Source: Enchytraeus crypticus
Lineage: Eukaryota; Annelida; Clitellata; Enchytraeida; Enchytraeidae
Assembly: GCA_905160935.1 (NCBI GenBank)
Contig: CAJHZI010000555.1
Span: 389,501-453,500, forward strand
DNA: 64,000 nt
Direction of reading: 5' to 3'
In this document: positions 7,891 through 20,843 of the stretch, in pieces
How positions within the stretch are numbered: the first letter of the stretch is position 1
Layout of the letters: the number at the start of each line of letters is the position of its first letter
Made by a program: the position numbers and the translations under genes
Notes under the pieces: model-generated
Databases searched by the model: none
What the model saw: the letters and a program-made list of their open reading frames with translations, nothing else
Told to the model about the DNA's origin: nothing

Positions 7891-10037
7891 TGTCGACCTG
7901 GTGACTCGCCCACAGATCTGGTTTGAATGAACGCCGCACAGCCCCTCGAGGGACCCCCTAGCGCCCCTGATGTCTGCCCCCCCGCCTGGTTCTTCTTGAA
8001 GCGATGGCTCCCAGGTCTCTCCCCCTCCTCCTCCCACCCTGACCTAGCTCCCTGCCTCACCCTAGAGTCCTCATCATAGCCTGGTTGTTGTCGTCCACCC
8101 CTGATACACGCTGTGATGCTGGGCTCATGCTGTCTAGTCGTATCGTAGGCTAGGGTGTTGTGATGAAGCATTGCTCGGGCAGGATGTCTGAGATCAGTGT
8201 CATCATCATCCTCATTACTGATGTCAGCTGACCGTACCTCCTGATCGTAGTCTACTCTCTGTACATCAGAGTTATCAGCGTGAACTGTGGCCTGCGACAC
8301 GCTGTAGTGATCTGCCTGTGCGGGTTCAAGTCTGCGCTGAGCCCTATCTAGGTACTGGGTTCTGTACCCTGTAGATGGAACCCTATCTGTATACTGGGTT
8401 CTGTACCCTGTGGAGAGAACCCTGTCTGGGTACTGGGTTCTGTACCCCGGAGATAGAACCCTATCTTGGTTAAGGGTTCTATAAACTGCCGTTGGTGGCT
8501 GTGAATTCTCTAACCTCTCTTCACAAGTACATACAAGCTCCTCCCTCTCCTGTCTATCAAATCTTATCCCTTCCTCTGATTGGCTGGTTTCTTTAGAACA
8601 TGTCGCTTGACATGAATTTAAATTGCAATATCTTTCAAACGATTGGCGGCCTCTGCTGGAAGGCGTGGCTTGATTTGAAGGAATGTTATTGTAGAGGCTG
8701 CTATTGGCTCCTACAGTTGTCACCTGATAACTGCTGCCGCTAGGGGTGGGACCCCCTCTTGACTCCCACCTCTGTCCTGAGTATATTCCAGGGGTCTGAT
8801 CCCCCCAATGAATTATTCTACCCGGTGTGCCCCTGATGGACGTGTTAGCCGCACTGCCTGGGCCCCCCGCCCGTGAGAGCTTAGCCGCCACCGCTGACTT
8901 GAGCCTTCTATAGCTGTCCCTAGTCGAGCGTTCCTTAAACACCTGATAACAACAACATCATCATCATCTACATCATCAGCCTTCTGTAGTTGTCCCTAGT
9001 AGAGCGTTCCTTAAACACCTGACAACAACATCATCATCATCATCTACATCATCAGCCTTCTGTAGCTGTCCCTAGGGGAGCGTTCCTTAAACACCTGACA
9101 GCAACAACATCATCAGTATCATCGCTTTCGAGTGAGGAAACTGACGTTAATCTTAGCTTTACCAGCTTTAGCATCAATATCATCAACAACGCCATCATCA
9201 ACATCATCTTCAACATCATTATCATCAATATTATCATTTTAATCAGCCATTCTTGCAGTCTTAGAACTATGGACCTTCTAAGTAAAAGATTCATCGTCAG
9301 TTTCCTCACTAATAACTATATAAGGTTTGCAACATTCTACTTAAGACCTTTTTAGCTATACTTTTATTAATCTAAACAAGTAAACCATTTGTTGAAACAA
9401 AATTGAGTTCCTGAACGGTGCCATCCGGTGACCATAAGACAATCAAGAAGATTCTTATCCTAGTGTATCTCAGATTAGTTTTAGCGGAGGCTTTGAAGTG
9501 AAATTTTGTTTTGAAATTACGACTGAATTTGGTGTTACTAATGTTTTCTCTGATACAAAACACCCTTCTCAGGCGGTTAGCTTCATTCTGGGGTGAGAAA
9601 CATAGGTATCTACGTCTAGATGGCGCAAGACTGGGCTCATAGTGTCGTCACAGCTAAGCAATCAGCATGCAGGTCATTGATCGTCCGAAGTTGTTCAGAA
9701 CAGAGACATTATTTTGACGCTACGTAGATTGATTGATTGATTGATTGATGGATTTATGAGATACCTGATATTCTTTGAGATACTTGTCTATTTCTCTATC
9801 CTCTATGATCTTAGCCTGTCTCCTGTGTATCTGCGCTGAGATCAACAGTACTACTGCCATACCATACACTATCACCACCACGACGATGTACACAGCTGCC
9901 CCACTGTCACCCCTCAGCATTCCACTCAACGTCCCGTCGCCTTGGTTACCACGCACGTCACCTTTCGTCATGACAACAGAGTCTGACGTCATCAGCGCGG
10001 AGTCATCTGTGACGTCACTGAGCAGAGATGAGTTCAT
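7869..10037 (-). CDS. Single-pass membrane protein with RGDS ectodomain and long basic tail (KCNE-like topology)
   Basis: Two exons: 10037-9765 (91 codons) and 8942-7869 (357 codons plus stop). The donor GTATCT and acceptor TATCAG join in phase 0 as KEYQ-VFKERS. The ATG is the first Met after an in-frame TAA directly upstream. There is no cleavable signal peptide. Residues 1-47 are short and hydrophilic with N-glycosylation site NSS and RGDS at 42-45; about 49-69 is one hydrophobic span (YIVVVVIVYGMAVVLLIS); then basic HRRQAK and a tail of 380 residues with four YRTQY-DRV-ST repeats (about 236-291), an acidic EDDDDTD run and a Gly/Arg-rich end. A short outer N-terminus with no signal, a VYG-type span and a basic juxtamembrane stretch recall KCNE/MinK beta subunits, but those tails are much shorter. 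I treat it as an unidentified type III membrane protein. Confidence 0.75.
8906..9107. repeat. 76-bp triplication of the exon-2 acceptor and exon start
   Basis: Three copies of CTGTCCCTAG-GAGCGTTCC followed by TTAAACACCTGA, with TTAAACACC at 8935, 9011 and 9087 (period 76). Only the lowest-coordinate copy leads into the long coding exon. The other two keep acceptor CAG and the first codons (VFKERSTRDNYRRL or close) but then run into (ATG)n and a stop codon. Confidence 0.88.
9112..9172 (+). repeat. SINE family A tail fragment
   Basis: CATCGCTTTCGAGTGAGGAA, then ACTGACGTTAATC and TTTACCAGCTTT, with no tRNA-like head. It sits at the far edge of the triplicated exon start, in the intron of the membrane-protein gene. 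Confidence 0.7.
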
Positions 10038-10724
10038 TTATTTGATTGGTTGCTTTGTCAGTGCAGCAATGAGTTTATTTATTTGATTGGTTGCTTTGTC
10101 AATGCAGCGATGAGTTCATTTATTTGATTGGTTGCTGTGTCAATGCAGCGATGTGTTCATTTATTTGATTAGTTTTTGTGTTTATGCTCTCTCAGCGCAA
10201 CTGTAGTTCTAGAGAGATATTACAATCTTGCGTAAAAGTCATGAAGTCACCGTTCACGTGACGACGCTACAGCTGATAGTCGCTTGTTGCCATACAATGC
10301 ATTGAACGTAATGATAAATACAGGAAAAAATATAAAATGTTCCTTAAATTTACATTTATATTGGTATTTACCCCGTAGAAGCTGATGATTAGATATGGCT
10401 GCAAAGCATTTTACCATTTCCTATCTTCTAATAAGAAAGAAACACTTTGAAAACGACTATTTTGTGCTTTTAAGATTAAACTGCTAGGTTCGATAATACA
10501 AAACGGCATTTGTGTGTCAACAAACTGTGTCCGGCCTTCACCTTCTAGTGTCTGTTTATTTATTTCTTATTGGCTGTATCGTTCAACCTTGACAATTAAT
10601 CGTCACACTTTTACGAGGAATATACAGTCATATGATATCAGCTGTGTGCAGCTGCAGTGAGGCCAGTGCTCTCACGTGGACTGTTTTTACATATTGTTTG
10701 ATTTTTTCTGATTCTTTGGACTGA

Positions 10725-10850
10725 TTGTGTGGATTTTGGGGAAGTCCCACCTTTTTGGACCCTCTTTTTGCTCGCCGGCTTGGATATGATTCAATAGTGC
10801 TCTGTTTGTCATTGATGGCAGTAACACTCTAATTGCTGTTATGTATATTA
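10725..10850 (+). repeat. Family C dispersed repeat
   Basis: Reads GGATTTTGGGG, TTTTTGGACC, TTTTTGCTCGCCGGCTTG, then CAATAGTGCTC and CACTCTAATTGCTGTTATG. Other copies: 12862-12975 (minus), 17612-17668, 45092-45215 (minus), 49420-49510 (minus), 60318-60440 and 61425-61510 (minus). No pol III boxes are clear to me. Family type is unassigned. Confidence 0.7.
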
Positions 10851-10859
10851 TAATACGCG

Positions 10860-13297
10860 ACATCATAATTACAGTAGGATATAGTTTCTCTATCCAGTAG
10901 AGCGTTACTAATATTCCTCAATTTCTACACAGTCTTTACCATTTTAACTTATACTACCTTCCCTACACTATCGTCTTACTTGTCCTATATAACAATAGGT
11001 CGAAGAATTTAAATACCAATTAGAATAATTCTTAATTTATATTATCAGTTACTGTAGTCTACCTCTCTGATATACTAAGCAGGCTACTGCAGTGTTGAGA
11101 TCATACGAGTTTATTGTATTATAGTTGATACGCCTCAACCGCACATCTGTCAAAATCCCTACATGTGTGTGCCTGATAGATATATGTGCAGATCCTACTC
11201 TCTGATAGATCAAGCCTAATAGCTAAACCTCAGTGCTCGGTTTGCTGTACCCTACACTGTTCAGGATAATCGATGCTCTGATATCGACGTGTTACTATAG
11301 AACAGCGAGAAAGTGGCGCGCACTTTTTGCCTCATTGACCGGTTAATTAGATATACGCGTATGTTGTCGTCATTTCGTGTTTGTATTGAATAATGAAAAT
11401 CTGGTGTTAAAACCTCACTGGAGAATTGATCAACCTTTAACTGTTGATTCATGGGGCCCATTGTTTCAATGGACACCGGAACAACTTCATACCCAAGTAC
11501 AGATCGCGGTACTTATCCATTTTCTTAGAGGCGGCAAGTTCAACAACTTCACCCGCATTGACTGAAGTTATATTCAGGTAGGAATTTGCCATAGTGTCAA
11601 TGACCGTGACATCCCATACGGCACATTTACCGTTACATCAAGGCACTAAGGTTAAGCCATCCGGGCGCTTGCCATCTGAGCTAGACAACTCGCTTGGTTC
11701 CTTCTATGAAGGGATGCCCGCACGCGAAAGTGCTCGCCATATTATGTCGTTTAAATTATGATGAGGAGCAGAGATCATTGAACTACGGGAAAACAAGATA
11801 ATGCTTTTCAACAGAACTATATTTACAATCAAACCCGAAAACAATTTAATTCCTAGAATACAGTGAAATCTCTTTAAATCCAAAATTATAATGACATCTA
11901 TTTAACTCATGTCTTAGAGTCAATCACTCAATTAATACAAACCAATGGTGGAAGACTTATTTTTCCAAAATATTTTTTTGGATTTCCTACAAAAATATAG
12001 CCTAATACTTGCGTACAAGAAATAAAATCGCTTGTTATAAACTAAGGCACTCTGACTCGTGGCTAATACATCGAAAAAGTCAAAAGTTATTCTCTCTCGC
12101 TCAGTTGAGAGCTAAGTGACTAGAAAACAAGGCATATATTAAGATTGCAGGCTGGTTCTTGAGGTAATTAGCTTTGAGTCAAAAGGCGAATGTTTAAATA
12201 CCAGCCCAGTCTGCATGGAGATGAACATTTCGTAAAATCTCATCATGTTGGACGCAGAATAGCATAGGTTTAATAATTTCGATAAAGTCAACATCCTATA
12301 ACCAGTATAAAGCAAAGAGAGAAGGCACTCAACAATTAATATTAATTAATTAATTAATTAATTAATTACTTAATTAACATTCTTAAGACTTTCAGAGCAT
12401 CATATACATTATACGACGGGTAAACAATAAGCAGCAGTACAAAGTGTTTCTCAAATTCTTCACCACAGAGCGCGGATTCACATAATTCTCACTGTTAAGA
12501 TTAAACTCACCGAAAACACCCTCTTAACATACTTAAAAGCTAAATAACACGTTACATCTTCCATTGCTTAATCACCTGATGTCTGTAATAGATCAATTTA
12601 ATTCTCTAGGACAAACGTGTGGTTCCATTTATAGAGAATCAACCAAAAATAATAGATCTGATTGATCGATAGTGTGCTCAGCACATGTGGGAGAGAGGAA
12701 GATCATTGAGCGCATTCAATGGAAATCTACGCCTTGAGTCTATGTCGTGACTGATACTGAATGATTGTTCATGATTTCAAACGTCACCAGTGACTGGTCT
12801 CTGCGTCAAACACAAACAGAAAACTACAGAAGAATTGTAATATAGCCAACGTGATTGATAATAACATAACAACAATTAGAGTGCTACAGTCTTCAATGAC
12901 AGCATGGAGCACTATTGAGACAAAATCAAGCCGGCGAGCAAAAAGAAGGTCCAAAAACGGTGTAAATTCCAAAATCCAGAAAATAACTATTTAAACAGAA
13001 CTAAATTTCTAGAAAGCCTCTGTAAAAATGGCTACTATTACAATAATGTGTATAATGTTATTTGAATGAGTTAGATAGAAGACTCTGCTTTCCGTCAATG
13101 ATGTGCCAAATATTTATGGAAATGGCTAATTCTCTTAAAGTGGAAATAGAGCGAAAAAGTCAATATTTAAAAGAAAACATTATTTTATTGTTTAAGCGTT
13201 TAGTATTTTTTATAAATTTTATTGTTATGTGTAACATAAAATTATATAGCATACTAATCATTATCAGCAAGCAGTCACAGTAGCCGCCTATAACATT

Positions 13298-13363
<66 letters not shown>

Positions 13364-13372
13364 GAGAGAGAC
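10860..13372. other. Gene-free AT-rich interval between the membrane-protein gene and the collagen 3' end
   Basis: Apart from the retroelement fossil, an ATTA run near 12340-12366, the inverted family C copy at 12862-12975 and a (GA)n tract at 13300-13370, I see no gene here. TTTATT at 13184-13189 is AATAAA on the minus strand, about 185 bp past the collagen stop, and is a plausible poly(A) signal for that gene. Confidence 0.5.
11265..11570 (-). mobile_element. Degraded retroelement-like coding fossil
   Basis: On the minus strand the segment reads protein-like text of the kind found at the C-terminal end of reverse-transcriptase polyproteins: a lysine-rich KKMDKYRDL stretch, then VPVSIETMGPMNQQL. 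It is clearly broken and short. The family is unresolved (non-LTR most likely). It lies inside the interval bounded by the inverted family C pair. Confidence 0.35.
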
Positions 13373-13465
13373 TCATACCTCATGACGGGCTAGCTTCCAG
13401 CCACATCCAGGTAGAGGAAGTCCATCAGGACCCATGGGACATGGTGCGTCAAGCCCCGGGATACC
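13373..13465 (-). CDS. MACIT collagen last exon: conserved two-cysteine C-terminus
   Basis: Codes [30 protein letters not shown] and stop TGA (13375-13373). The GLDAPCP...DGLP...GC pattern matches, from memory, the C-terminal ends of collagens XIII, XXIII and XXV, and is the best family marker in the gene. The preceding exon (13864-13811, 54 nt) has the classic collagen exon length. Confidence 0.92.
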   Translation of the reverse strand, partial: GIPGLDAPCPMGPDGLPLPGCGWKLARHEV

Positions 13466-14398
13466 CTGCACGTGATAACAACAACAAAATGTAGACACGA
13501 GACAGACCTGTTCATATCAACTATGATGATATCGAGCACTTTTAGCTCAGTAATATAAATTACAATACATTACCGGTACAGTCTCGAGTACTTCAGTTTA
13601 TGGATTGATCAGGGGATTTATGAAACAGTCATGTTAGAATTTAGAAACAAAGGTCGACGCTGATGGTGACTTAGAGCTGTCAAACTATGGTCAATGATTA
13701 ATTGCGATGAGTTCAAGAATAATACCGTCATCTGAGGCTGAGAAAATAGACGTATAACTTTACAATTAATTATCGATGTTTTGTTAGATAGTATAATTAT
13801 AATATCTCACCTGCTCTCCCTTCTCCCCCTTCCCTCCCTTCTTACCGCCCCTCCCTCGCTCACCCTGAAAATAAGCATATCAATCTGTCAGTGAATCAAT
13901 GAATGATTGAATGAATGAATCAATCAATCAATCACTCAATCACATAATCATTCAATCAATCAATCGATCAACCAATCAATAAATCGATCGATTGATCAAT
14001 CAATCAATCAATAAATCGATTGATCAATCAATCGATCAATCAATCATTCAGCCAGTCAATCAATCAATCAATCTATCAATTAATCTAGGACACTAGTGAT
14101 CAATAATTCAAAGAGACAGAGCGTATGTACACACGTACATGTGTGCTGAGAAATACTTTGCTCTCCGTTAAGCGAAGGCACGCAATCTTATACACTACAC
14201 ATGTATATTGTCTTGAATGTCTACATTATCTGTTTGATTGGTTGACTTAGCTGTCGTAGAATCCTATATAATCATATTTCATGGATTTCTATAGTCCATA
14301 CCTTGTCCCCCTGAGGTCCAGAAGGTCCTGTCGGTCCCTACATCAATTAGATAGTAAATAGATAAAATAGAGTGACAACAAAATAAATAAATAAATAA

Positions 14399-14429
<31 letters not shown>

Positions 14430-17400
14430 GATGCAATTAGATGCAGTTAAACATACAGAGTTAGATACAAAAAGGAAATATAACAGGTTAGAACTCTTAG
14501 CAAAAAGCCTAACGAAAACCACAAAGATAGAGATAGTGAAAGCCTTAGTATGGACCACGCTGTAATATGGATGTGAAACATGGACCTTGAGTAAGGAAGA
14601 TATCAGGAAACTTACCACTGAAGAAGTCTTGAAGAGAGTGGACACAGATAGACAGTTGATAAATGCTATAAGAAATGGGAAGAAGCATAAGATAAGACAT
14701 ATTCCATGTGGGGAGAATATATAAATGGAGGTAGCAGCAGGTAGAATAGAAGGTACAGCTAAGGCTAACGGCAGTTTCTTTACTCGAAAGCGAAGTCAAC
14801 GACGGGCGAGCCCGGGATTTGAACCCCGCACCTACTGACCCGCGGTCGAGTATTTTACCGACTTTGCCACTAGCTCCAGCTAGTAATAATTATAATAGCT
14901 ATAGTTAATAATAATAATAAATAAAGGTTTAACGTCCGTTTCCTCATCCAGGGATGATGTCAGGGACGTCATAATAGTTATATGATTAGTTATATAAATT
15001 ATTGATAGAAATAAGTTCTATTGCTAGAGGAGAGACTAGAGCTGATGTAGAAAGAACTCATCAATCAATCAATTCACTTACTGTTGATCCTGGTATACCC
15101 TGAAACAACAACAACAGAATTACACTAATATCATCATTTGACGTTCATTTCTTCGTCCAATGCCGATGTCCAGGACGTGACGACATAAGGAAGACACTCA
15201 TGCGTGGCACATCGGTTAACCATTGCGGGTCTCGGGCTAGAAGTAGATCTAGCTCACAGTGCATGAATCAGTACATGCGGAGTTCAAATCCTGGGCTCGA
15301 TCGTCAATGACATCGCTTTCGAGTGAGGAAACTGACGTTAACATTAGCTGTCCAACTGTACACAGAACTCATTCAATAAATTAATGAGGACCTTCAAGCA
15401 GGACCTCTCAATGGGGTCCAGTCGTTAGTCCAGTCGTTAAAGCACTCGACTCAGAGTCAGTAGACCTCGTTTCAACTCTGAGTCTAACCAGCAATAAGTA
15501 ATCATTGGCTGACGTGTGAATATTAATTCTGCTCAAGTTGTTAATGCTCTATTGTTACTGGTAAACGTCAGCCTCTTCTATGCAATGCCAATAATCCAAT
15601 TAAGATAGAAACTAAAGAAATAAGGCAATACTTGAAATAGGACTAATGCTATATTTATGCATACATGTATTAACTGAAAATACATAAAATAAAGTGAGAG
15701 ATGTTTAGAGATGTGTGACAGTTTCAGTGTGAATACTTTTTATACTGAAACTGACGTTAACATTAGCTTTACCAGCTTTATAAACAAATATAATAAATAG
15801 TGACAAATCAGTCATTTAAGTAGCTATTTATATCTATAAAAGAATTGAGCTTGACTGAGAGAGAATGTAGGACCAACCATTGCCCCTGGTTCACCGTACC
15901 GACCATTGTCTCCCTTGTCCCCCTTAGGTCCTGTATTACCCGGTGGACCCTGAAACCAGCCAAAGTAGTTATTATAGGACATCTACTTACTAATAGAAGT
16001 AGTTATTCGCACGACTGGTTATTAATTGATGTAGTTATTCATAGGAGTAGTTATTTATAAAATCAGGTATGCATAGGAATAGCTACTTATAGAAATAGTT
16101 ATTCATAGGAATAGCTACTTACAGAAATAGTTACTCATAGGAATAGCTACTTATAGAAATAGTTATTCATAGGAATGACTACTTATAGAAATAGTTTATA
16201 AGACTAGCTACTTATAAAATATTTATTCATAATACTAGCTACTTATAGAAATAGTTATTCATAATACTAGCTACTTATATAATAGTTATTCATAAGACTA
16301 GCTACTTATACAAGTAGTTATTCATTGGAATAGTTATTCATTGGAATAGTTCTTAATATAGGGAGTTGTTCGTATTTGCAGTTCTTCATATGAGTAGTTA
16401 TTTTAATATTTAGTCATAAGTGTATTTATTTGTAAAAGTAGCTAATCATACGAGTTGTTATGTATGGAAGTAGCTATTAACGTAATGCAGTTATTCACCG
16501 AGATAAATACTGCACAGAGAATAAAACGAAATAAATACTGTACAAATCATTGCGGGGGGGGGGGGTGAAATCAGGGCACCCCCTCTAAAGCTACATTGCC
16601 CTGACTGATAAAGTAAATTTATTTAAAGCTTAACGACACGACAATAAGCGTTATTAGGCATGCAGAGCCTACTCATAATCATCTTAAACATCGTCCTAGT
16701 TGAGTTTCACTTAAGTATCGTCCTAGTCGATCTGAAGCCCGGAGACTAAAAGTTTTAAAAGTTTAACGGACAATCCATTGATTCACAGCTGATCAGCTTT
16801 GTCTTATGTGTTACATGTATATATGTAATTAAAGAAAACATAATGGCACACAACAGTTAGCATCACAGTTCTACAAGCTGTACACGTGTACACATAGACC
16901 ACACATAACACTCAGCTCGCAGTTCTACAAGCTGTACACATAGCATACAACAGTTAGCTTAAAGTTCTACAAGCTGTACACATAGCATACAACACTTATC
17001 TCACAGTTCTACAAGCTGTACACATATACACATAGCATACAACAGTTAGCTCACAGTTCTACAAGCTGTACACATAGCATACAACACTCAGCTCACAGTT
17101 CTACAAGCTGTACACATGTATACATAGCATACAACACTTAGCTCACAATTCTACAAGCTGTACACATAGCATAAAAAACTCAGCTCACAGTTCTACAAGC
17201 TGTACACATATACACATAGGCCCACATTTTATAGTCCACACGTGTAAGCGACATTGACGTGAAATTAAATAAAAGCAAGCTCCACTGATAGCTATACTGA
17301 TAACAAGCTCCACTGATAACAAGACTTTGAATAACAAACTATACTGATAACAAACTATTCTGATAACAAATAACAAGCTTTACTGATAACAAGCTCTAGT

Positions 17401-19468
17401 GATAACATACTGTCCTCAACTTCTCTGCTAATCTTACTAGTACACTGATAACAGAATCTCCTAGATAAGCGACACTGACGAAAATTAAAATTGATAAGCC
17501 GTCTTGTCTCTACTGATTGATAAGCTTTTGTCTTATCAACTTACTTGGTCGCCCCCTGCACCCATCCTACCAGGGTCGCCTGGTCTACCCGGGGTGCCTG
17601 GTATCCCCTGTACAAATAGTGCTCGATGTTGTCATTGATGACTGTAGCACTCTAATTGTTGTTATTATTACAAGTGGGCCACGAGTAGACAGGCAGATGT
17701 AGCAGTGGATATTAGACATACAGACTGACGCATTGACTCACATGTGCTACTATCAACATTTATCTGCAACATCATCTGCAGCCGACGAACAGACGTTAAA
17801 CTGACACATCGCTTTAAAGATCTTTTGTGACCTGATTGACTCCCTTTATATTTTTATAAAATCGTATTAAATATAACTGGAATCTTATAAAAATTAGAGC
17901 ACTTAGTTAAGCTGCGCGTCAGTTGAAAGAAGTAAAGCCACGCTGCACGCGGTTAGTAAATTGTGGGCGACCACTTTGGAAGACCGCGTGTAGACAGCTT
18001 TGAAAGTAAACAATCTCCAGGGTGTTGGAGGTTATTCTTAAATCCGCGCCGGCTGCTATTGGAGCGCCAACAAAAGGCAACGATTACTAATAACCAAGGT
18101 AAGGAATGGAGGAAATAACGAAAACTACAAAAACCGAAACTTAAGAAAGGAAACATTGTAAACACATGCGGTATGTCATGTGTGTAACTATACGGAATAA
18201 AAGAAGCATAAAGTCTTCCGTTGAATTGTCTCTAAACTTTGCTGAAAAACTTTGATTATATTAATAGGACATGAGATAGAAACAGAAACACAGCAGTACA
18301 AGGACAGAGGCAGAGAAGTACAAGGACAAAGACAGAGCAGAGCAAGGACAGAGGCAGAGCAGAACAAGGACAGAGACAGAGCAGAACAAGGAAAGAGACA
18401 GAGCAGTACAAGGACAGTACTGAATGTCTTACCGGTAGACCTATGGGACCCTCATCCCCATGCTCGCCTTTATTACCCTGGTAAATCAATAAATCAATCA
18501 TAAATCAATCACTCTCCTGTTGACATATATCAATCCATAATCAGTCAATGCTATTTTAACGTCCGGTTTCTAATTCGAATGTCAGGTTCGTCTCTTGCAA
18601 GTTGCGCACCAGGAAACATTACCATACCGCCAAGCCCTGCTGGCTTATTTCTAAAAGTAAAAAGTAGAATCAATAGCAGAATAGAGATAAAATATCGTTA
18701 AGACCGAAGGCACATCAGTGACTGTTAAATTATAGAAACTGCTCCTCGGTGAAGCAACTCTTGCACAACTTCTGATGCTGTGTCTAAATCTATTTGCTCC
18801 TAATTACGGCTTGTGCTCTTAATACTCTCACAATTTAAAGTTTTTAGTCGTTGCGTCATAAACGCATGATTATCGACTCTTCCTCTATGATCTCCAGTGA
18901 GTCACCACCCTATTCTCAAAAGTCCAGAGCCCTTGATTAGAAAACACCTGTAAATCTCTGAGAACACGAGTGGTTTTGAATGCACTTAATTTCGTCTGAA
19001 AGTATCTAAGAAATAAATAAAAATTAGACATGACTCACAGCTTCTCCTTTTTCTCCGGTAAAACCTCTTTCTCCCTGAAGTAAAACATTATAAACTACAT
19101 TTAATTATAAACTTCATTTAATTATAAACTTTATTTAATTATAAACTTCGTTAAATTATTAATTGATTTCAGGATGTCTTAAGAATAAAATGGAAAATTA
19201 TGAAATTTATTTAATTATTAATTTATTTCAGGATTTCCTGAGCTTGATTGCACGGAATGTATCAGAGCATTCCAAAGATAGAAATTAATCTCTACTGAAA
19301 TTTAAACAGGACTGATACTGATAGAGCCACACAAGGATTTAGGGTTGCTGTGGTTAACCCCAATGGGTTCTTGAACCCAAATGTTGCTGATTCAGTAAGC
19401 GGGCTCGTAGCATAATAGTGAAAGAAAGTTGAGATCAGCTGCAGACCCGATAGTCACTTCTCTCACTA

Positions 19469-19499
<31 letters not shown>

Positions 19500-19985
19500 G
19501 ATATGCTATCCAGCACACAGTACAAGATGATGTCATACCCTGGCTCCTGGTATACCCGGTGGTCCTAGAGGTCCCTGCATAAATCAATCAATCAATCAAT
19601 CAATCAATCTATCAGTCAGTCAATCAATTAACCAATAAATCAATCCATCAATAAACCAATAAATCAATCCATCAATAAATCAATCAAGCAATTAACCAAT
19701 CAATCAATCAATCAATCAAACCAGCAATCATTCAATATATCGATCAATCCAGCAAATCAATCAATCAACCAAACAATCAGTTAGTCAATCAATCGATCAA
19801 TCAATCAATCAATCGATCAATCCAGCAATCAATCAACCAAGCAATCAGTTAATCAGTCAATCGATCAATCAATCAACCAATCAATCAATCGAGCAATTAA
19901 TTAATAATATCAGCAAACAAACAAAAAACAATAAACTAATCGTCTCATTCCACTCACAATCTCTCTGTCTCTCACTATGACTCTG

Positions 19986-20017
<32 letters not shown>

Positions 20018-20812
20018 ATTCTCTCTCCCCCCCCCCCTATCTCTCTCTCTCCCTATTAAATGCTTCTTTACAAATGACCCGTTAGCTTATAAACAGATAT
20101 TTTTCACTCGTTTCTCCACCCACAGATGACATCAGGGACTCTGAGTACTTAAAGAAAGCCACTTACAACAGGTCCAGGTGGTCCCGGTGCCATTCGTACC
20201 TAACAGCAGCGTAATAGCACGTCATCAATTAATTATGAGTTGTTTATTGTAATAGCACATAATTAATAAATTATGATTACTTAGTTAATTAATTAGTTTA
20301 TTGTAATAGCACATAATTAATAAATTGTGATTACTTAATTAATTAGTTTATTGTAATAGCACGTAATTAATTAATTGCATTAGTTTATTGTAATAGTACA
20401 TAATTAACTAATTATGAGTACTTAGTTAATTAATTAGTTTATTGTAATAGTACATAATTAATTAATTATTATTAGTTTATTGTAATAGTACATAATTAAT
20501 TAATTAATAGCTTTCATCTATAACCAATAGCCTGAATCAAAACAACAACAACAAGACAGAACGACCTCAGAAGCTAGAATGTTCTGAGCTATAGACAACA
20601 TTGAGATGTAGACAAGATAGAGCTATCGTGGAGGCAGCAACGTTTGGCAGGTTGAGCGGTCTTTATGGAGCATGAAAGCAGTATGTCAGTAAGTTTATAG
20701 GAATTTGTACCTTGGTCCTGCCACTTGCAGAACATAGAGAGAGAGAGAGAGAGGTAGAGTGTGTGACATAGAGAGAGAGAGAGAGAGAGTGAGAGTGAGA
20801 GTAAGAGTGCGT

Positions 20813-20843
<31 letters not shown>

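Noticed and set aside
11377-11565. 62-residue plus-strand frame
   Set aside because: It is the antisense shadow of the retroelement-like fossil at 11265-11570.
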